A stretch of DNA of 64,000 nt. Source: Aradus depressus (Eukaryota; Arthropoda; Insecta; Hemiptera; Aradidae). The notes below the pieces were generated by a model. That model searched no databases. It had not been told where the DNA came from and worked only from the letters and a program-made list of their open reading frames with translations. The stretch lies in the NCBI GenBank assembly GCA_963662175.1, contig OY759224.1, positions 8,296,550 through 8,360,549 of the forward strand, read 5' to 3'. The position numbers and the translations under genes were made by a program. Position 1 is the first letter of the stretch, and each line of letters opens with the position of its first letter. Shown here piece after piece: positions 9,950-24,900 of this stretch.

Positions 9950-12895
9950 TTTATATTTTAAAAAAAAAATAGTTTAATATCTGCATTATTTGGTCATAAC
10001 CAACTATTTAAAATTAAATTGTTTTTTATTTAATTTTTCTATAAATTAATCAATTTATTTAACCATTAGCAAGACAACCTTTGGACTCTATCAAGCTAAT
10101 GCTAGTCTTAAATCCCCCTCAAAATTATTTTTTTAAATAAAGTTACAAATATTATATATATTTAAAAAAATACACTTTATTTATTGATATATTTAAGCCC
10201 ATCGTAGATTGTACATAAGTATGTAGGCTACCTTCAGGGTTGATTCAGATTTGACAGGTGATGTCAATATTTTGATGAAATTTTCAAATTTTACTAAAGC
10301 TAAAATGTTGATTGGAAAAATATTAAAATTAAAATGTTGATTGGAAAAATATTAAAATTAAAATGTTGATTGGAAAAATATTAAAATTAAAATGTACTTT
10401 AGATAGGCAAGAAGAGCCAGGGCGAACGAACTTCTGTCTGCAACACTTTTAAAAAAAATTGCGTATTGATTGTCTTTTTTCAACTTTTAATCCCTTTCCA
10501 TTCATTTTTGAAAAAAAAAAAATGATTTTGAAGTGTTTTTTTTTGACATTCCCTTACCTACAATTTTTATTATTATTATTTTTTTTAAATAAATTATTTA
10601 CCTTCCCTTATCTTGACAATAAAGTCCAAGATATCTTCCTGAGTGGTGTTAAAAATATTCATACTGCTTGCTACTAATCGAAAAAAGTATTTTATAATTT
10701 ATCAAATTTTCCTCACTATTAAACACCACTCAAGGGTTTTTCATCCAGATAAATTCATGGACATGAAGACACTTATGACACTTAAAAAAAAAAAAAAAAA
10801 ATACATATAAATAAAGAAAAATGTTTAATTTATTAAAATTTTGAATATAATAATCGAAAATTACTGTTAATCTTGAGAATTTAAAGCAATATTTTGAACT
10901 GCTTTTAGAGTGTCATCAGCATAATGTCTATTATAATACAATTATATATATTATAAAATTGAGCAGAAACTAAAGAAATTTTGGAGACTTGCTCCAAAAT
11001 TTGTACACACTGGCTGAACAGCCATTAAATAAAATTGTAAAGGTGCCAGATAATAACAAATACATTTTAAATTACATTGATCAAACATTTTTTTTTTTTT
11101 AAAAAGGCACCCCACCCATTCTGTAGAGAAAATGTAACTTCATTTCCTCTATTTTTTTTTTTTTTTTAGATTTTTTAAATACATTTTTTTAAACTTTTTT
11201 TTGCTTGGATCTCATTGTGTCCTCAAGAAAGATGTTCTTTTGTCTTTTTTTTTTTTCTTCACTATATATAAACCATTTTAAATGATCACTATAGTGAAAT
11301 GAAACAAAAAAACATTCAACATTGAGGACAAAAATATTGTTAAATGAAAATGAAAAAAATAAAAAGAAAGAAATTAACTAATTGTACACTAAGATTCAAT
11401 TTAGACAGAAAACCTCTCAGTGAAAGTAGTATACACAAGGATTCAATGTTCGCGACAATCACAATCACACATTTAAAGAAAATATAAAAAAATAATATTT
11501 ATAATGAATAAATAGAATGAAAATAAAAATTGGCAGGTATATAGTTTTTTTTTCAATCGCGTTTTTGTTTAAATTATATACTGAAGATAAATTAACACTC
11601 ATTTATTGGACTTTGAGAGCGATAATCTTATGAAAATATGAAAACAAAATTGACAAATCGTTTCAAATTTGAGGAGATCCAAACTTTAACTCAAATTTAA
11701 CGATTTGACATTTTTTATACCATCAATGACACCAAAAAAAAATATATAAATAAATAATAAAAAAAAAAAAAATAAAATAATAATGAAATAATATGTAAAG
11801 TTTCAATGAAATGAAATTCAAAATAGAAAATGCCAAAATTTGATCAAATTATTATGATAAAAAAATATGTTTTCCAAGTTACCCTATCTAATCGTAAATA
11901 CAATAAATATGCCCCCGACATAAAAAAAAAATCAATTTCAATTTGTCTTTAAGTCGATTCATAGAGAAAAAAATCGAAGTTTTTTTTAATGGATAGTGGG
12001 TTAAGAAAACAAACAAGCGTGTCTAGTCGCCTTTTTTTAATCTATCTAAATGTTTTTTAAATTTAATGATGAGAAAAATTTATACTAATAATGTATCTTA
12101 ATTTTATATTCTTTTTTTTCTTTCTTATTTATGGCCTAATAAAAGATTTATATTTTAGTGTTTCACATGTTCATTTGTTCCCACATGTCCTCGTAAAATT
12201 AGGAATGAATTCTAAATCTCGCTTGTATTCATATCGAATGTGAATGGCAGATATATAAGAATTTGTATGGTAAATAACTTAAAAACTGATATATATAATA
12301 TTAAGACACATTTTTCAAACATAAAGTTACAATTTAGATAGAATAAAAAGAAAATACTATTCGATTTTTTTCCAAAAGAAGTCACAATTGACCAAATTGA
12401 GGAATTTTTTTTTTTTGAGTTTCATGCAAATATAATAAAAATAAAAAATAAATTAAAAAGAAATAAAAATAACTCTTCTGAAAATAAAGTAACGTATTCC
12501 GTTTTTTAAAAACGAGATATTTACACCGCATTTTCATTTTTTTTTTTTTTTCTTTTGTACATTAAAACACGCTATTCTCGTGGCGTATTTTAAACTTAAC
12601 TAATTTATACAATTATTACACATGAACCGTACAAAATATGAACAAAATGTAACATAAAACGGCTATTCTTAGTCAAAAATTTGAATTTTTGTGTTTAAAA
12701 AAGAAAAAAAATCCCATTTCGTATATTTTGTTTAAAAAAATAATAATCACTGTTTTTTCCTCCTTCTTCACTTCTCGCGTTCATATGAAATTATTTTTAT
12801 ATAATCAATCAATGTACAGCTTCTTATTTCCACTGAAATATCATTTGTATAAATCTATTTACAAAAAAAAATGTCATCCTATATTTTCGATGAAT
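9950..12895. other. AT-rich DNA; possible DDX6 3' UTR at its right
   Basis: No coding signal. A 30-bp tandem repeat (three copies of aaaatgttgattggaaaaat plus 10 bp) lies at 10306-10395. The part next to the DDX6 stop codon (12896) is on the transcribed strand and may be 3' UTR, but I cannot place its end. Confidence 0.4.
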
Positions 12896-12961
12896 TTACT
12901 TGTTATTGAGTTCTTCAAGACCGTCATCCAACTTGGCGACGTACAGCGAAGGATCAATAAC
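12896..12961 (-). CDS. me31B: DDX6 exon 9 (C-terminus)
   Basis: Acceptor ttttttcgcag. Encodes [21 protein letters not shown] and a stop at 12896-12898. The acidic C-terminal peptide is typical of metazoan DDX6. Confidence 0.92.
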   Translation of the reverse strand, partial: VIDPSLYVAKLDDGLEELNNK

Positions 12962-15900
12962 CTGCGAAAAAAAAAAAAAAAAATTGATATTATGTGATTA
13001 AACAATCATATATTATATGAGGTGTGTTCAAAAAATAACGGGAATTACGGTTTTTGAAAAGAATTGTATTTATTCGTCTACAAAAATGTTATCCCCTTCA
13101 AAACTACAATTATGCCAGCGCTTCTTCCAATCCCCGAAACACTTCTGGAACTCGTTCTTTGGGATAGCATTTAATATCTTATATGCTTGTGAAACGACGG
13201 CCCTTTAAGGTTCTCTTTATTGTTGGGAACAGACAAAAGTCACAGGGAACCATGTCTGGCGAATATGGAGCTGGGGCATCATTTCGTGTTGTTTTTGACC
13301 AAAAATTCACAAACAAGCAATGAAATGTGAGCAGGTGCATTATCGTGGTGCGAAAGCCATGAATTGTTTCGCCACAAATCCAGGCGTTTTTTTTCGGATT
13401 GCTTCATGCAAACGGCGTTGCACTTGTAAGTCCTTATTGATCGTTTGACCGAAAAACACAGTGAGCATGACCTCTCTCGCATTCGACCGCACTTGTCGAG
13501 CTTTTTTTCGCTTTCTTCTTATACCACTCGTAAACCCTAGTTTTACTCATAGCAGACTCACCAAAAGTAATATTTAACATTTCTAAAACTTCGCTGCACT
13601 TTATTCCATTCTTATAGCAAAATTTATTGCAAACATTTTGATCCATTTTGTAAACAAATAAATAACCAAAACACATGTAACCTCTTTGACAGCTGATGCA
13701 GACTAAACAACTGGTTTGGCATTGTTAGCAATGTACAGATAGTTTTCAGACATGTTTACCAACACAACAACGAAAAAATCGCGCGAATCGGACTAATACA
13801 ACCCGCGAAATTACAAAATTCCCGTTACTTTATTCTTTTCATTTATTTATCAGTAGAACCTCAATTAACCGTGGTATGTAAGCAGTACGTATAGGTTCCT
13901 AGAAACTTAGAGATAGAGACCCTCAGCTAGGTACTTCCGAAAAAAAAAAATGCAGCTGCACCTTCAATAAAATTTCCTAGGAATGATTTGATACGAATTC
14001 TTCAAACTTAGGACTGAAGTAAGGAAAATCATTTCAAACCGCAAAAAAAAAAAAGGCTTACTTCATATTTCAGGCCATGATAACGTTATAACATGACAAA
14101 ATACACACATATGTTAATAACATTGTACACACGTATTCGTTAAATAAAAAGTATCTCGGTTAAACATGGTTTTCATTTATCCGTGCGACCTCTCCTCCAT
14201 TACCCCGGATGATCGAGGTTCTACTGTGTATATATATATAAGAGACATCTTCGAATCCAACTATAGCGTAGTCAACACGGGACGGACGGTTCTGCGCGCC
14301 TCAGGGTTTTAACTATCCATTTTTTACATACTTCTACCAAAAGTATATATACATATATTTTATATTTAATGTCTATGTTACCTTTGGTATGGGTTTAATC
14401 TCAGTGCCGAGTTCCTGTTCAATACGATGAAGAGCGAATCGATCCTCGTAGGTGATGAGATTGATGGCAATCCCGAGATGACCGAACCGACCAGACCTAC
14501 CGATACGATGAAGGTAGGTCTCAGCCATTTTGGGAAAGTCAAAATTGATGACCACATTCACCGCTTGTACGTCGATACCACGGGTGAACAAATCTGAAAC
14601 AGAACAACAGATCAATCAGAAAATTAATTGGATACATGAAGTTAGATTAAGAGTGTTGAAATGCCAACGGTGATGAGGGCGGACAAAGTACTAGTACAAA
14701 GTAGCAGTACAAAGTACTAGTACAAAGCAGTACTAGCGGAGAAAGAGAAATGGAAGCAAGTCGCTAAGCATACTGAAGGTTCATCTCCAAGAGAAAAGGC
14801 AATAAAGTTAAAAATGTCAATGAAAAAAAACATGTGTGCAGTTCACACACGGTAGACGTGAAACCTTCCGAAAACGAAACTGCGAGAGAATGAGACGAAT
14901 GCAGTATCAGGAGTGGGATAATTATAGGGTTTATTTAATATAATATTGGTACCAAGTTTAAAAATTATTTTATATTTTATTATTCAAACTCCATGTTTTT
15001 AATTTCAACTAATGACACGAGTGGCTTATGGTAACTAAAGTATGAAATAAATGTTTCTTTAATAAGTTCTTAAAAGTCTAAAAAAATTCACAATTCCAAA
15101 CTTTTGGAGGGAGAGGAGGCGATGGAATTTTTCATGATTATCTTTTTTGTGTCGCAAGATAGAGAAGAAGCATTATCGGCAACTTTTTTTCTCTTCACTT
15201 TCAGTTACAAGAAGTCCTTATGTTAGTAATTCAAACAGATGACTAAATAAAACAACTGATATATAATATATATATATATATCATATATATAAAGCTGAGA
15301 ATGTCTGTGCGTTGTACCGCTATAACTCACGAACGGCTTGATGGATTTGATTAATTTTTTTTTTAATTTGTTCGTCATCGTCTGTGGAAGGTTATAGGCG
15401 TATTAGTACCTCAATATCTGGTCCATCCCAGCATCCACCCACGCAATCTTTGTAACTCAAAAACCACTGCAATGATTAATGAGGAATCTTTTTAAATAGA
15501 TAAGTTTTATCAACCGGAAGGTTAAGGTCTATTTTTTAATCAACCCCTGGTCCATCCCAGCATCCACTCACGCAATCTTTGTAACTCGAAAACCATTGCA
15601 ACGATTAATGAGAAATCTTTTTGAATAAATTAGTTTTAGCTCCAAAGCTAGCGTTACTACAGTTGAAGGACTATAAGCAATGAATGTACTGTCGAGGAAC
15701 TGAATAGCCTCCTTATAGGAGATATTGGGAGAAAAGTCAAAGTTCCCCGGGCAACGCCGGGTATTACTGCTAGTATATATGTAAAAGGCAATTGTGTCGC
15801 TTTTTCGTTTCATCGAGTTTCAAATCACAACGGTGCTAAAGAAGTTTTCACTTCAAAAAAAAATTGACGATGAACCACTGGCTATATACTTCCCCAGCAA

Positions 15901-18900
15901 GAATTCGGATAATAAGCCTTGTGCGGGACCCCTGGAGTATCTCGACTGTGCAGACGGTGGCCGGACTGGGGAGCTTGATCGGTTCCACCGGGATCTCTGG
16001 ACTGATATAGTCCCGGGCTTGGAGGGTGTGTTCGGTGCCACATACAAGCACACCCTCCCTAACAGGCCTAGCTACACCGGGGCCTAAGCCCAATGCCTAA
16101 AGAGAGAGGCCCCGGTTGTGCCGTTGCTTGTCCCCTGGCCTGGTTGGGACGCTCACTGAGTGCCCCGGGGTCCCCCTCCGGTTTCTCTTCGGGATCTCAT
16201 AATGAATGTCAAGCATCAATGACCCTCGTGGTTAATATGCCTTAAAACAAAACAGAATTCATCAATTATGTTGTCGCTCTCCCTCCAAAGCCAATCGATC
16301 GTATGGGCTAAAACTCAATATTTGACTTACATAGTGGCTTCTGAATCCACAAGACGAAATTTTGTACATTTATTACAAGGGAAGTTATTAGGGTTTTTGT
16401 GTTAAGCCTTCCCCTAATCCCCCTTTGGTCGATTTGGATGAAAATGAATAGATATCATCCTTGGAGAGTTTTGTACATATAAAATTTCGTGTCGATACAT
16501 ACGTTCTATCGTAAGTTATGGTGTTCATTTTTTGTGGTGTGGATTTTTTTTTTTTTTTTTTTTTATATTATTGGAATCAGTAGATGGGAAAACATTATTA
16601 TCACAAAAGTACAAAAGGACTCACCAGAACAGACTAGATTTCGACAAAGGCCGGACCGGAAGTCATGGAAGACTCGGTTCCGATGGGCCTGCGCCATTTT
16701 GGCGTGGATATAGTAGCAACAGTAACCCAACTCAGTGATCTTTTTTGCCAATAGTTCCACTCGCTGGGTTGAGTTGCAAAAGATTATACTCTGGTTGATT
16801 TGTAACTGAAACATAAATAAATAACGATTATAATACAATTTAAATCAAATTCAAAAATGCTACTATTACTCGTATAATAAAGAGTCGAGGCTCCCTCCAC
16901 CCTAACCATCCCCCCCCCCCCCTCCCCAGGATTCTTCACTATAGTTATTGCGACTCATGCCCGGGATTTAACTACAAGGTCGTAATGCCTACTACCAGAG
17001 CACTCTTCCGTCGCTCTACAGTGGGAGTCTTAAATCCTGTCACCTGTCATCGCACTGGCTCGCTGCTTAACGATCCCATCCAAAGGACGACATGCTCACT
17101 GTTTTTCAACTATATATAGTATAGGTATACAGAGAACATATGGCAAAGAGGCAGTAAACCGAACCTTTCATTTCCATCTCATTTTCATCACTGGCAGACT
17201 GATAGCCTTGGTTGGTACAGTAAACCCTCGTTACAACGAACTCTGATACAACAAAGCCCTCGTTAAAGGGAAGCAAAATAGAATTCCCTAAAAAAATCAT
17301 TGATTTTCTCATAGCACCTTTGTTATAACGAAATACGAACTCGGTTAATACGAACTACTTCTGGATTCCCAAGTGAGAAAAAACTCGAAAGGCATAATAC
17401 AAATACATAAGAGTATGTACAAACACTCGGAAAATAGTTGATTCTCCCTTCCTAGCTGGAATTGTCGGTTTTCCGCGAAAGTCATTAAGTTGTTCCCCCT
17501 TTTTTCAATGTTACTTATTCGAAATTTCCAGTTCAGTTTCGTGTCATACGAGTTAAAGAAAGATTGTGCGTCAGAAGTTTTTTTTTACTCGGCTGATGTC
17601 ACCCTAAACCATAATATGTGCAATATCGGTATGTATGTACATAGGTACAAATTATGAGTTTTTTTAACCTACTCATTTGTTTGTTTTTAATTCAAATATT
17701 ACGAACTTCGTTATAACGAACTGCTGCTTTTCTGGTTTCATCAAGTTCGTTGTAACGAGGGTTTACTGTAGTTTAAATTCCTCGATATCTCTTCTTACCT
17801 ATTGTAGTTAGACACTGCGACTGATACGCGGGCTATATAGGTCACATCGCCTACTAACAACGCTATTTCGTCGCACTGGTGGACTTGAGCCCGACTCTAC
17901 TTTGTGAGCCCTAAATTTTGCCTACCCAGTTTTTTTTTTTTCAGTTTTAACTAGGTGTTTAAATATAGAAGACAACTAAATAAATATGTTCTATAAAAGG
18001 AATATTCTGATCGACAGAAGGAATAGTTAACGTAAAGAACACAGCTATTATAGATACTGATGATGGGAGTGCTTAGCGAAACAAACGTTTATAATTGCTA
18101 TTTTTTGTGATATTGTAATAATATATTATATAGGGTGAGATTCCCTCGTAACTTTTAAAAAAAAAATTGGATGAAACTAGACCGAAAATGGAGTAGAATG
18201 CCGCTAACCGCACCTTTCTATCTCAATCCGTTGCCGAGACATGATTTTTAAAATTTTTTTCGATAAAACCACGTTTTTTGCCACCAAGTCCCACATTTCT
18301 CCCCTTTAAATCAACTTTTCTCAACTTTTGACCAGTTCAGGTCTCACAATAACAAGGCCACACTTATGATCTCTAGATTAAAAATAAATAAAAATGTTGC
18401 TTTTGTGACCTTAGATTTGAGTTACATCACGTTTTTTTCGCATTCAACCTTAAATTTCTCCATGAAATCGATACGGAATCGCAAAGTTGACCATACCAAA
18501 AGAAAGCCGATTAAATTTGCAAGTTTTCTAGCCCCCTTGGCGGTTGAAGCGGTCCTTGAGCGGGAAAGTAGTTGACGTGGAAATATTTCCCGAAATTTTA
18601 ATTTTTCTAAAATGTTAACGTTTTAGCTGTTATTTCGGTTCCAAGTTGGTAATTTTCAAAGTTGAACGTACACTAGCCTGATAGGAAATTTAACGCTGAT
18701 TCCGAAAATGTGGTCAAAAGTTGAGAAAAGGGGATAAATGTGGGACTTGATGGCAAAAAAATGTGGTTTTCTCGAAAAAACCTTAAAAAATCATATCTCG
18801 GCAACGGATTGATATAGAAAGGTGTGGTTGGAGGCATTCTACTCCATTTTCGGTCTAGTTTCATTCAATTTTTTTTTTAAAAGTTACGAGGGAATCACCC

Positions 18901-21900
18901 TGTATATGAATTGAACCTCCTTACAGAACACAAAAAGTCAATATTTTTGTTGAATTACACAATATAAAAGTTAATAGTTTATTTATTTAAAATAATATTT
19001 ACCTTAGAAAATAGAGTATTGAGACAATGCACTTTCTGCCTCTCCTGTACAAAAGCGTAGTATTGTGTGACACCTTTCAGGGTAAGCTCTTCCATCAGGT
19101 TAATTTCATATGGGTCCTTTAAGTGCTTATCCTAGGAAAAACATAAACATAATATATATCATCAATATACATGAATATAATCAAAAATGTCGTCGGTGAA
19201 TCACCGGCTATGTAATTCCCTTAAAACGAATTAATCAATTAACTTTTGGCTTCCCCCAAAACCAGTCGACCGTTTGCGCTAATATTCAATAGTTAACTTA
19301 TATGAGAGCTCCTAAATCCTCATACTAAATGTGTCGATAAATTCATCGCTGACACACAGGTTACGTCTTCATTGGGTTTTGACTTTAAATATGAAATTTC
19401 ATGTCGATACATTCATTACATCGACATTTATTGGGGTTTTTGTGTCAATACTCTTTCCTAATCCTGCCTTCCCTTTGGACGATTTGTCTGAATAACAATA
19501 GGTGTCGTCGTTAAGAGAGTTCTGGATTCACATATAAAATATGAGAAGGCGCCGGTAGCTCAGTGGTATGCATGCTTGCCTTCCGAGCTCAAGATCGTGG
19601 GTTCGTAACCCGGCGAGGCCCTTAGTTTATTTTATCTGGAAGATGAAATAAACTTAAGCACGCCGTCCTTCGGATGGGACGTTAAGCGATGGAACCGAGC
19701 CCTACGTGAATAAAAATTTAGGGTAGGCAAACTTTAGGACTCCCACAGTAGTCGGGCTCATGTCCACCAGAGTGACGAAAGAGAGCTCTGGTAGTAGGCG
19801 ATATGACCTCGTCAGCCGGGCATGAGTCATAACTATAAATAAATAAAACAAACTATTTTTTGAAATATTGTCTATTCCACTAAAGATATTAGACTAAGTT
19901 AGTTAGACAATATTTCAAAAAATAGTTTGTTTTATTTATTTATTACAAATTCCACAATATGTCCGCGTTCCTCAACTTTGAAGTCATAACTATAAACTTT
20001 CGTGTTCAATCTACCAGGAGTTATCGTGTTCACAGACCGGTAGACAACGTTTTTTTTCATATTTGGAATCTAGAGGTCGGAAAACAAGAAATTCCGTTGA
20101 AAACAGCGTATTGAATTTTTGACGGATTACATAACTTTCCCTATACTTCGTGTATCGAAGGAATGAAAAGGAAATGAGTTCGGGAGTTATCACACCAACA
20201 CCCAAAAAATTTAAAAATGTCCAAATATATTACCATGAACTGTTTGACGGTGAGTGGGAAAGTGGCCGAATAGAGGAGGATCTGTCGGTCTCTAGGGAGA
20301 CGGGAGATGACATGATCCAACATTCCCTTAAAGTCCTGGGATAGAAGCTTGTCTGCCTCGTCCAGCACCAGGATCCGGCAATGGTCCATGTTGGCCACTT
20401 TCTTGTCCATCAGGTCCAGGATACGGCCCGGCGTTGCGATTATCACCTGAACTGCAATCAAGGTCAGAAAGAGATATTGATGAGAAATCGTCTTCGTAAA
20501 GGCCAGTACTCGGAATGTCCCAGGAGACTTACCAAACCAGACAAAAAAATCGATCAATTGCAAACTATCAATTAATCGCGCTAGAATTTTTCAGTCCTGA
20601 TAATTTTGGCTCAATCTACACCTAATTCTTGTTCATAATTTTTTTCAGATTCTTCATTATGTATATTGTTGAATTCGGGCTTCAATAAGGTTCGCAACCT
20701 TAGTTTATTTTATCTGGGAGGTAAAATAAACTTAAGCACGCCGTCCTTCGGACGGGACGTTAAACGATGGTCCCGAGCTTGCACGATGTCTGGTACTCGT
20801 TAAAGACCCCTGCCCAAGTGAATGAATAAAAAATTAGGGTAGGCAAAATTTAAGACTCCCACAGTAGAGTCGGGCTCATGTATATCAGAGTGACGAAAGA
20901 GCGCTCTGGTAGTAGGCAATATGAACTTGTAGTTAAAGCCCGGGCATGAGTCATAATAACTAACTATAGTTTATCGAAACCGGAAATATTTTGTCTTCTG
21001 CTTTTATGGTGAAAGTTGCTGTTAGCAAACCATAAAATTGAATAAAAATCTTAATTTCAAGGTCACTATTGATATGTTCAAGTTATTTGTTCATGTCACC
21101 AAAATGGTATAAGTGATTTGCCACTAGATCTCAGCACTGGCTAGGATTTCACTTTACAACTTTTCTCCTGAACAGAACTATCATTTTTGTACCCGATTAT
21201 GCACTTAACGAACAATTTTCAATAATGTCACTTGGACCATTTCGATTCTAACCCCGTCAATTGTGTCCTTGTCTGACCATTCATTTCCCCAACGTTCTAA
21301 GGCAACCATCAATCGAGATTTATCATAGTTTTTTTATTATATTTTCAATTATGGAATTCAGGGGGTAGGAAAACATGAAATTCCGTTGAAAACTAAGGAT
21401 CGAATTTATGACAGATTCGACATTTGAATAGATAGATGGAATGGTAAATAATGCATGTAGTTTTGGGTACAGTTTTTACTTACAGTACAATATAACAGAA
21501 CTTTCCAAGGTCAGTAGTAGTAGAATTTCATGCAGTCTGGTATATCTTAAATATACAGAGGATACAAATCAAATATTTACCTTTCTGGAAGATTCTCATA
21601 ATGTCGTCCCTCAGATTGGTACCTCCAGTAGTCACCATAACCTTTATGTTTAGGTGTTTGGCTAGTTCTATGCAGATCTGTGACGTCTGAAGGGCAAGCT
21701 CTCGGGTGGGAACTATCACCAATGCTAAAAACATACAACAAAACCATAAAATACTTGCAATAAACATAAGTTATTATAAAAAACTAGATATTTTTACTTT
21801 CTTATACATATAGTACTAGCAGTAATACCCGGCGTTGCCCGGGGAACTTTGACTTTTCTCCCAATATCTCCTATAAGGCTATTCAGTTCCTCGACAGTAC

Positions 21901-24900
21901 ATTCATGGTGTTATAATTTTCAATTATTCATACGGAATAAGGCTTATAGTCCTTCAACTGTAGTAACGCTAGCTTTGGAGCTAAAACTAATTTATTCAAA
22001 AAGATTTCTCATTAATCGTTGCAATGGTTTTCGAGTTACAAAGATTGCGTGAGTGGATGCTGGGATGGACCAGGGGTTGATTAAAAAATAGACCTTAACC
22101 TTCCGATAGATAAAACTTATCTATTCAAAAAGATTCCTCATTAATCATTGCAGTGGTTTTTGAGTTACAAAGATTGCTTGGGTGGATGCTGGGATGGACC
22201 AGATATTGAGGTACTAATACGTCTATAACCTTCCACAGACGATGACGAACAAATTAAAAAAAAAATTAATCAAATCCATCAAGCAGTTCGTGAGTTATAG
22301 CGGTACAACGCACAGACATTTTCAGCTTTATATATATGATTTGAATGTGTGTATTTTATACACCACAACGTGCATTTCTTCGTCAGATACTTCTTCTCCC
22401 TCAATATCATCATAATCAGGATATCATATATTCCTTTTAAAAATGACTTGTTTAATGAAGCATCCAGCTCACGTTTTCATGGTCTGTATAAGCATCTCAA
22501 TTTTGATTTGGGGGAGAATCACTACATTAAAGATGGAAACAAATTATGCTTGATGCGTACTATAATGAAGCTTAGGGGACAGTTGCTATACCTCAATTTC
22601 AACGTGAGCAGGAGAGAAGAGCAATTCCTCTGTTGGCTCTGTAACCTGAGGGAGGTGGAGGACCTGTTCCATTTTGTTGGGGTATGTCCCGTCCTTAGAG
22701 AGGCCAGACAGAGGTGGCTGGGCAAACCTACCCTAGGGAGAGGGGAACTCATCGCTTTTCTGAATGGGAGAAACCTGCCTTTTATATATATACTAGCAGT
22801 AATACCCGGCGTTGCCCGGGGAACTTTGACTTTTCTCCCAATATCTCCTATAAGGAGGCTATTCAGTTCCTCGACAGTACATTCATTGCTTATAGTCCTT
22901 CAACTGTAGTAAGCTAGCTTTGGAGCTAAAACTAATTTATTCAAAAAGATTCCTCATTAATCATTGCAATGGTTTTTGAGTTACAAAGATTGCGTGGGTG
23001 GATGCTGGGATGGACCAGATATTGAGGTACTAATACGCCTATAACCTTCCACAGACGATGACGAACAAATTAAAAAAAAAATTAATCAAATCCATCAAGC
23101 CGTTCGTGAGTTATAGCGGTACAACACACAGACATTTTCAGCTTTATATATATGATAAGGAAGTATTGTAATCCGAGATCGAGGTTTCAACTGATTTTCA
23201 CGTGTCAAGGTCTACTGAATTCGTTTTGCCCATTTTCGCGATGACGTCTGTCTGTGCATATGTCCATGTCTGTGTGTGTATGTGGTTGAAAAGTTGTAAG
23301 CTCTCTCTCTACCGCAATAACGATGGTAGCTATGAACTTGAAATTTGGAATGAAGGAGTCACATGTGTTAACTTAGGTCTGATTACATTTTGGCGGAAAT
23401 TAAGATCAATTTCCTCCGGGACCTAACTACATTTTACAAGATAGGTGTTTATGATATATTCAAAATTCTTTTCAAGTAATAGTTGTAGAGAATACTAAAG
23501 TGCATAATTTATTGCAAATTTTATATATATATATACATTCCCTTCATCATTGCACGTTTAACATTCATTTGTCATTTTACTGTACCAACTATACAGAGTT
23601 AGGGGAAGTTACGAAATCGGTCAAAAATACGATGCGAAGTTTTCTTGTTAACGAGGGCAAAACCAAGTACATGAGAACTATGAGGATGGAAGTAAGAGAC
23701 AAGGAACTCGTACTTGGAGGTTGCAGGTTTGACCGGATGGATAGCTCCAAGTACCTGGGGGCCGTTATCACGGAAAGGAACGACGTTAAAGAAGACATCA
23801 AAGCGAGGATAAAGGCCAGAATAGATGCTACCGGTCACTGCAGAAGGACTGTGTCCCGAGACGCTAAAATAGCAATTTATAAAACAGTCCTGAGACCGGT
23901 CGTCACATATGCGAGTGAAACCTGGGTCCTGACTAGGAGGGACGAAGTCTTACTCAATACGTGGGAGAGAAAGATATAAGGCCCTACTCCAGAGGGGGAT
24001 AGATGAAGGATATGGACCAATAGGGAGTTGAGGGACCTGTACAAGGGCCCGGACCTGGTGGCCGTGAAGCAGGGGCGGCTGCGATGGCATTTAGAGGGTG
24101 GAGCCAGACTGATTGCTGAGGATACTGGAGGGACACCCGGGAGGACAAAGAAGAAGAGGTACACCCCGCTTACGTTGGCTGGAGGACGTGGAGGACGACC
24201 TCAGAACGATGAAGACGGGAGGCCGAAGATATTGAAGAATGGCCGGAAGATCGTTGCGGAGGCCTAGATTCTACAAGGACCCTAGCGCCAGGGAAAGTAA
24301 ACTATTTAAATAATAAAACCACGGGTAACATACCAGAAATTAGGTAATTATTTTCCCACTTATTCTAGACATAGGAAATTCTATATGTATCACAATACTC
24401 ACCCTGTATATGATCAAGGTTGGGGTCCACCTGTTCTAGAACTGGTATCGAGTAGGCCCCCGTTTTACCGGTACCATTCTTCGCCCTCGCCAGAATGTTC
24501 CGCCCAGACAGGGCTATCGGAATGCTGGCTTCTTGGATCGGCGAAGGTTTTTCCCAACCTTTTTCAAAAATCCCCATCAGAAGTTCTCTTTTGAGACAAA
24601 ACTCTTCGAATTCATTACCCTTTGTGTCAGTGACGTCCTACAATCAAATAACATAATTAATACTGAAACATATGGAAAACATATCGAATAACTATGTATT
24701 GTGGCCATTACAGGACTTTCTTATACCAACCACGCCAGATCTCTCTCTCCCCTCCCCTTTCTTAAAACCATTTCATTTTATCTCTTTGTACATCGTAATC
24801 CTGAGATTAGATATTCTTACACCCAGTAATGCCAGTATGAAACATGAATATCCAAGATAGTAAAACATAATATTGATAAATATTTAACTCACACTTGTTT

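Larger units (their letters stand above)
19188..20152 (-). repeat. GGGGAAGT-family copy with nested SINE
   Basis: Left end gtcggtgaatcaccggctat, right end ggattacataactttcccta then tacttcg. It holds a SINE (19546-19836) and a foldback element (19843-19950), so it is older than both. Lies in the DDX6 intron between exons 5 and 6. Confidence 0.7.

Noticed and set aside
10900..10935. Hammerhead-like CTGATGA on the - strand
   Set aside because: No stem II or GAAA follows; chance heptamer.
21849..22052. Frame encoded by the Helitron repeats ([20 protein letters not shown])
   Set aside because: The same peptide appears in all Helitron copies because they are repeats; non-autonomous and no known domain.
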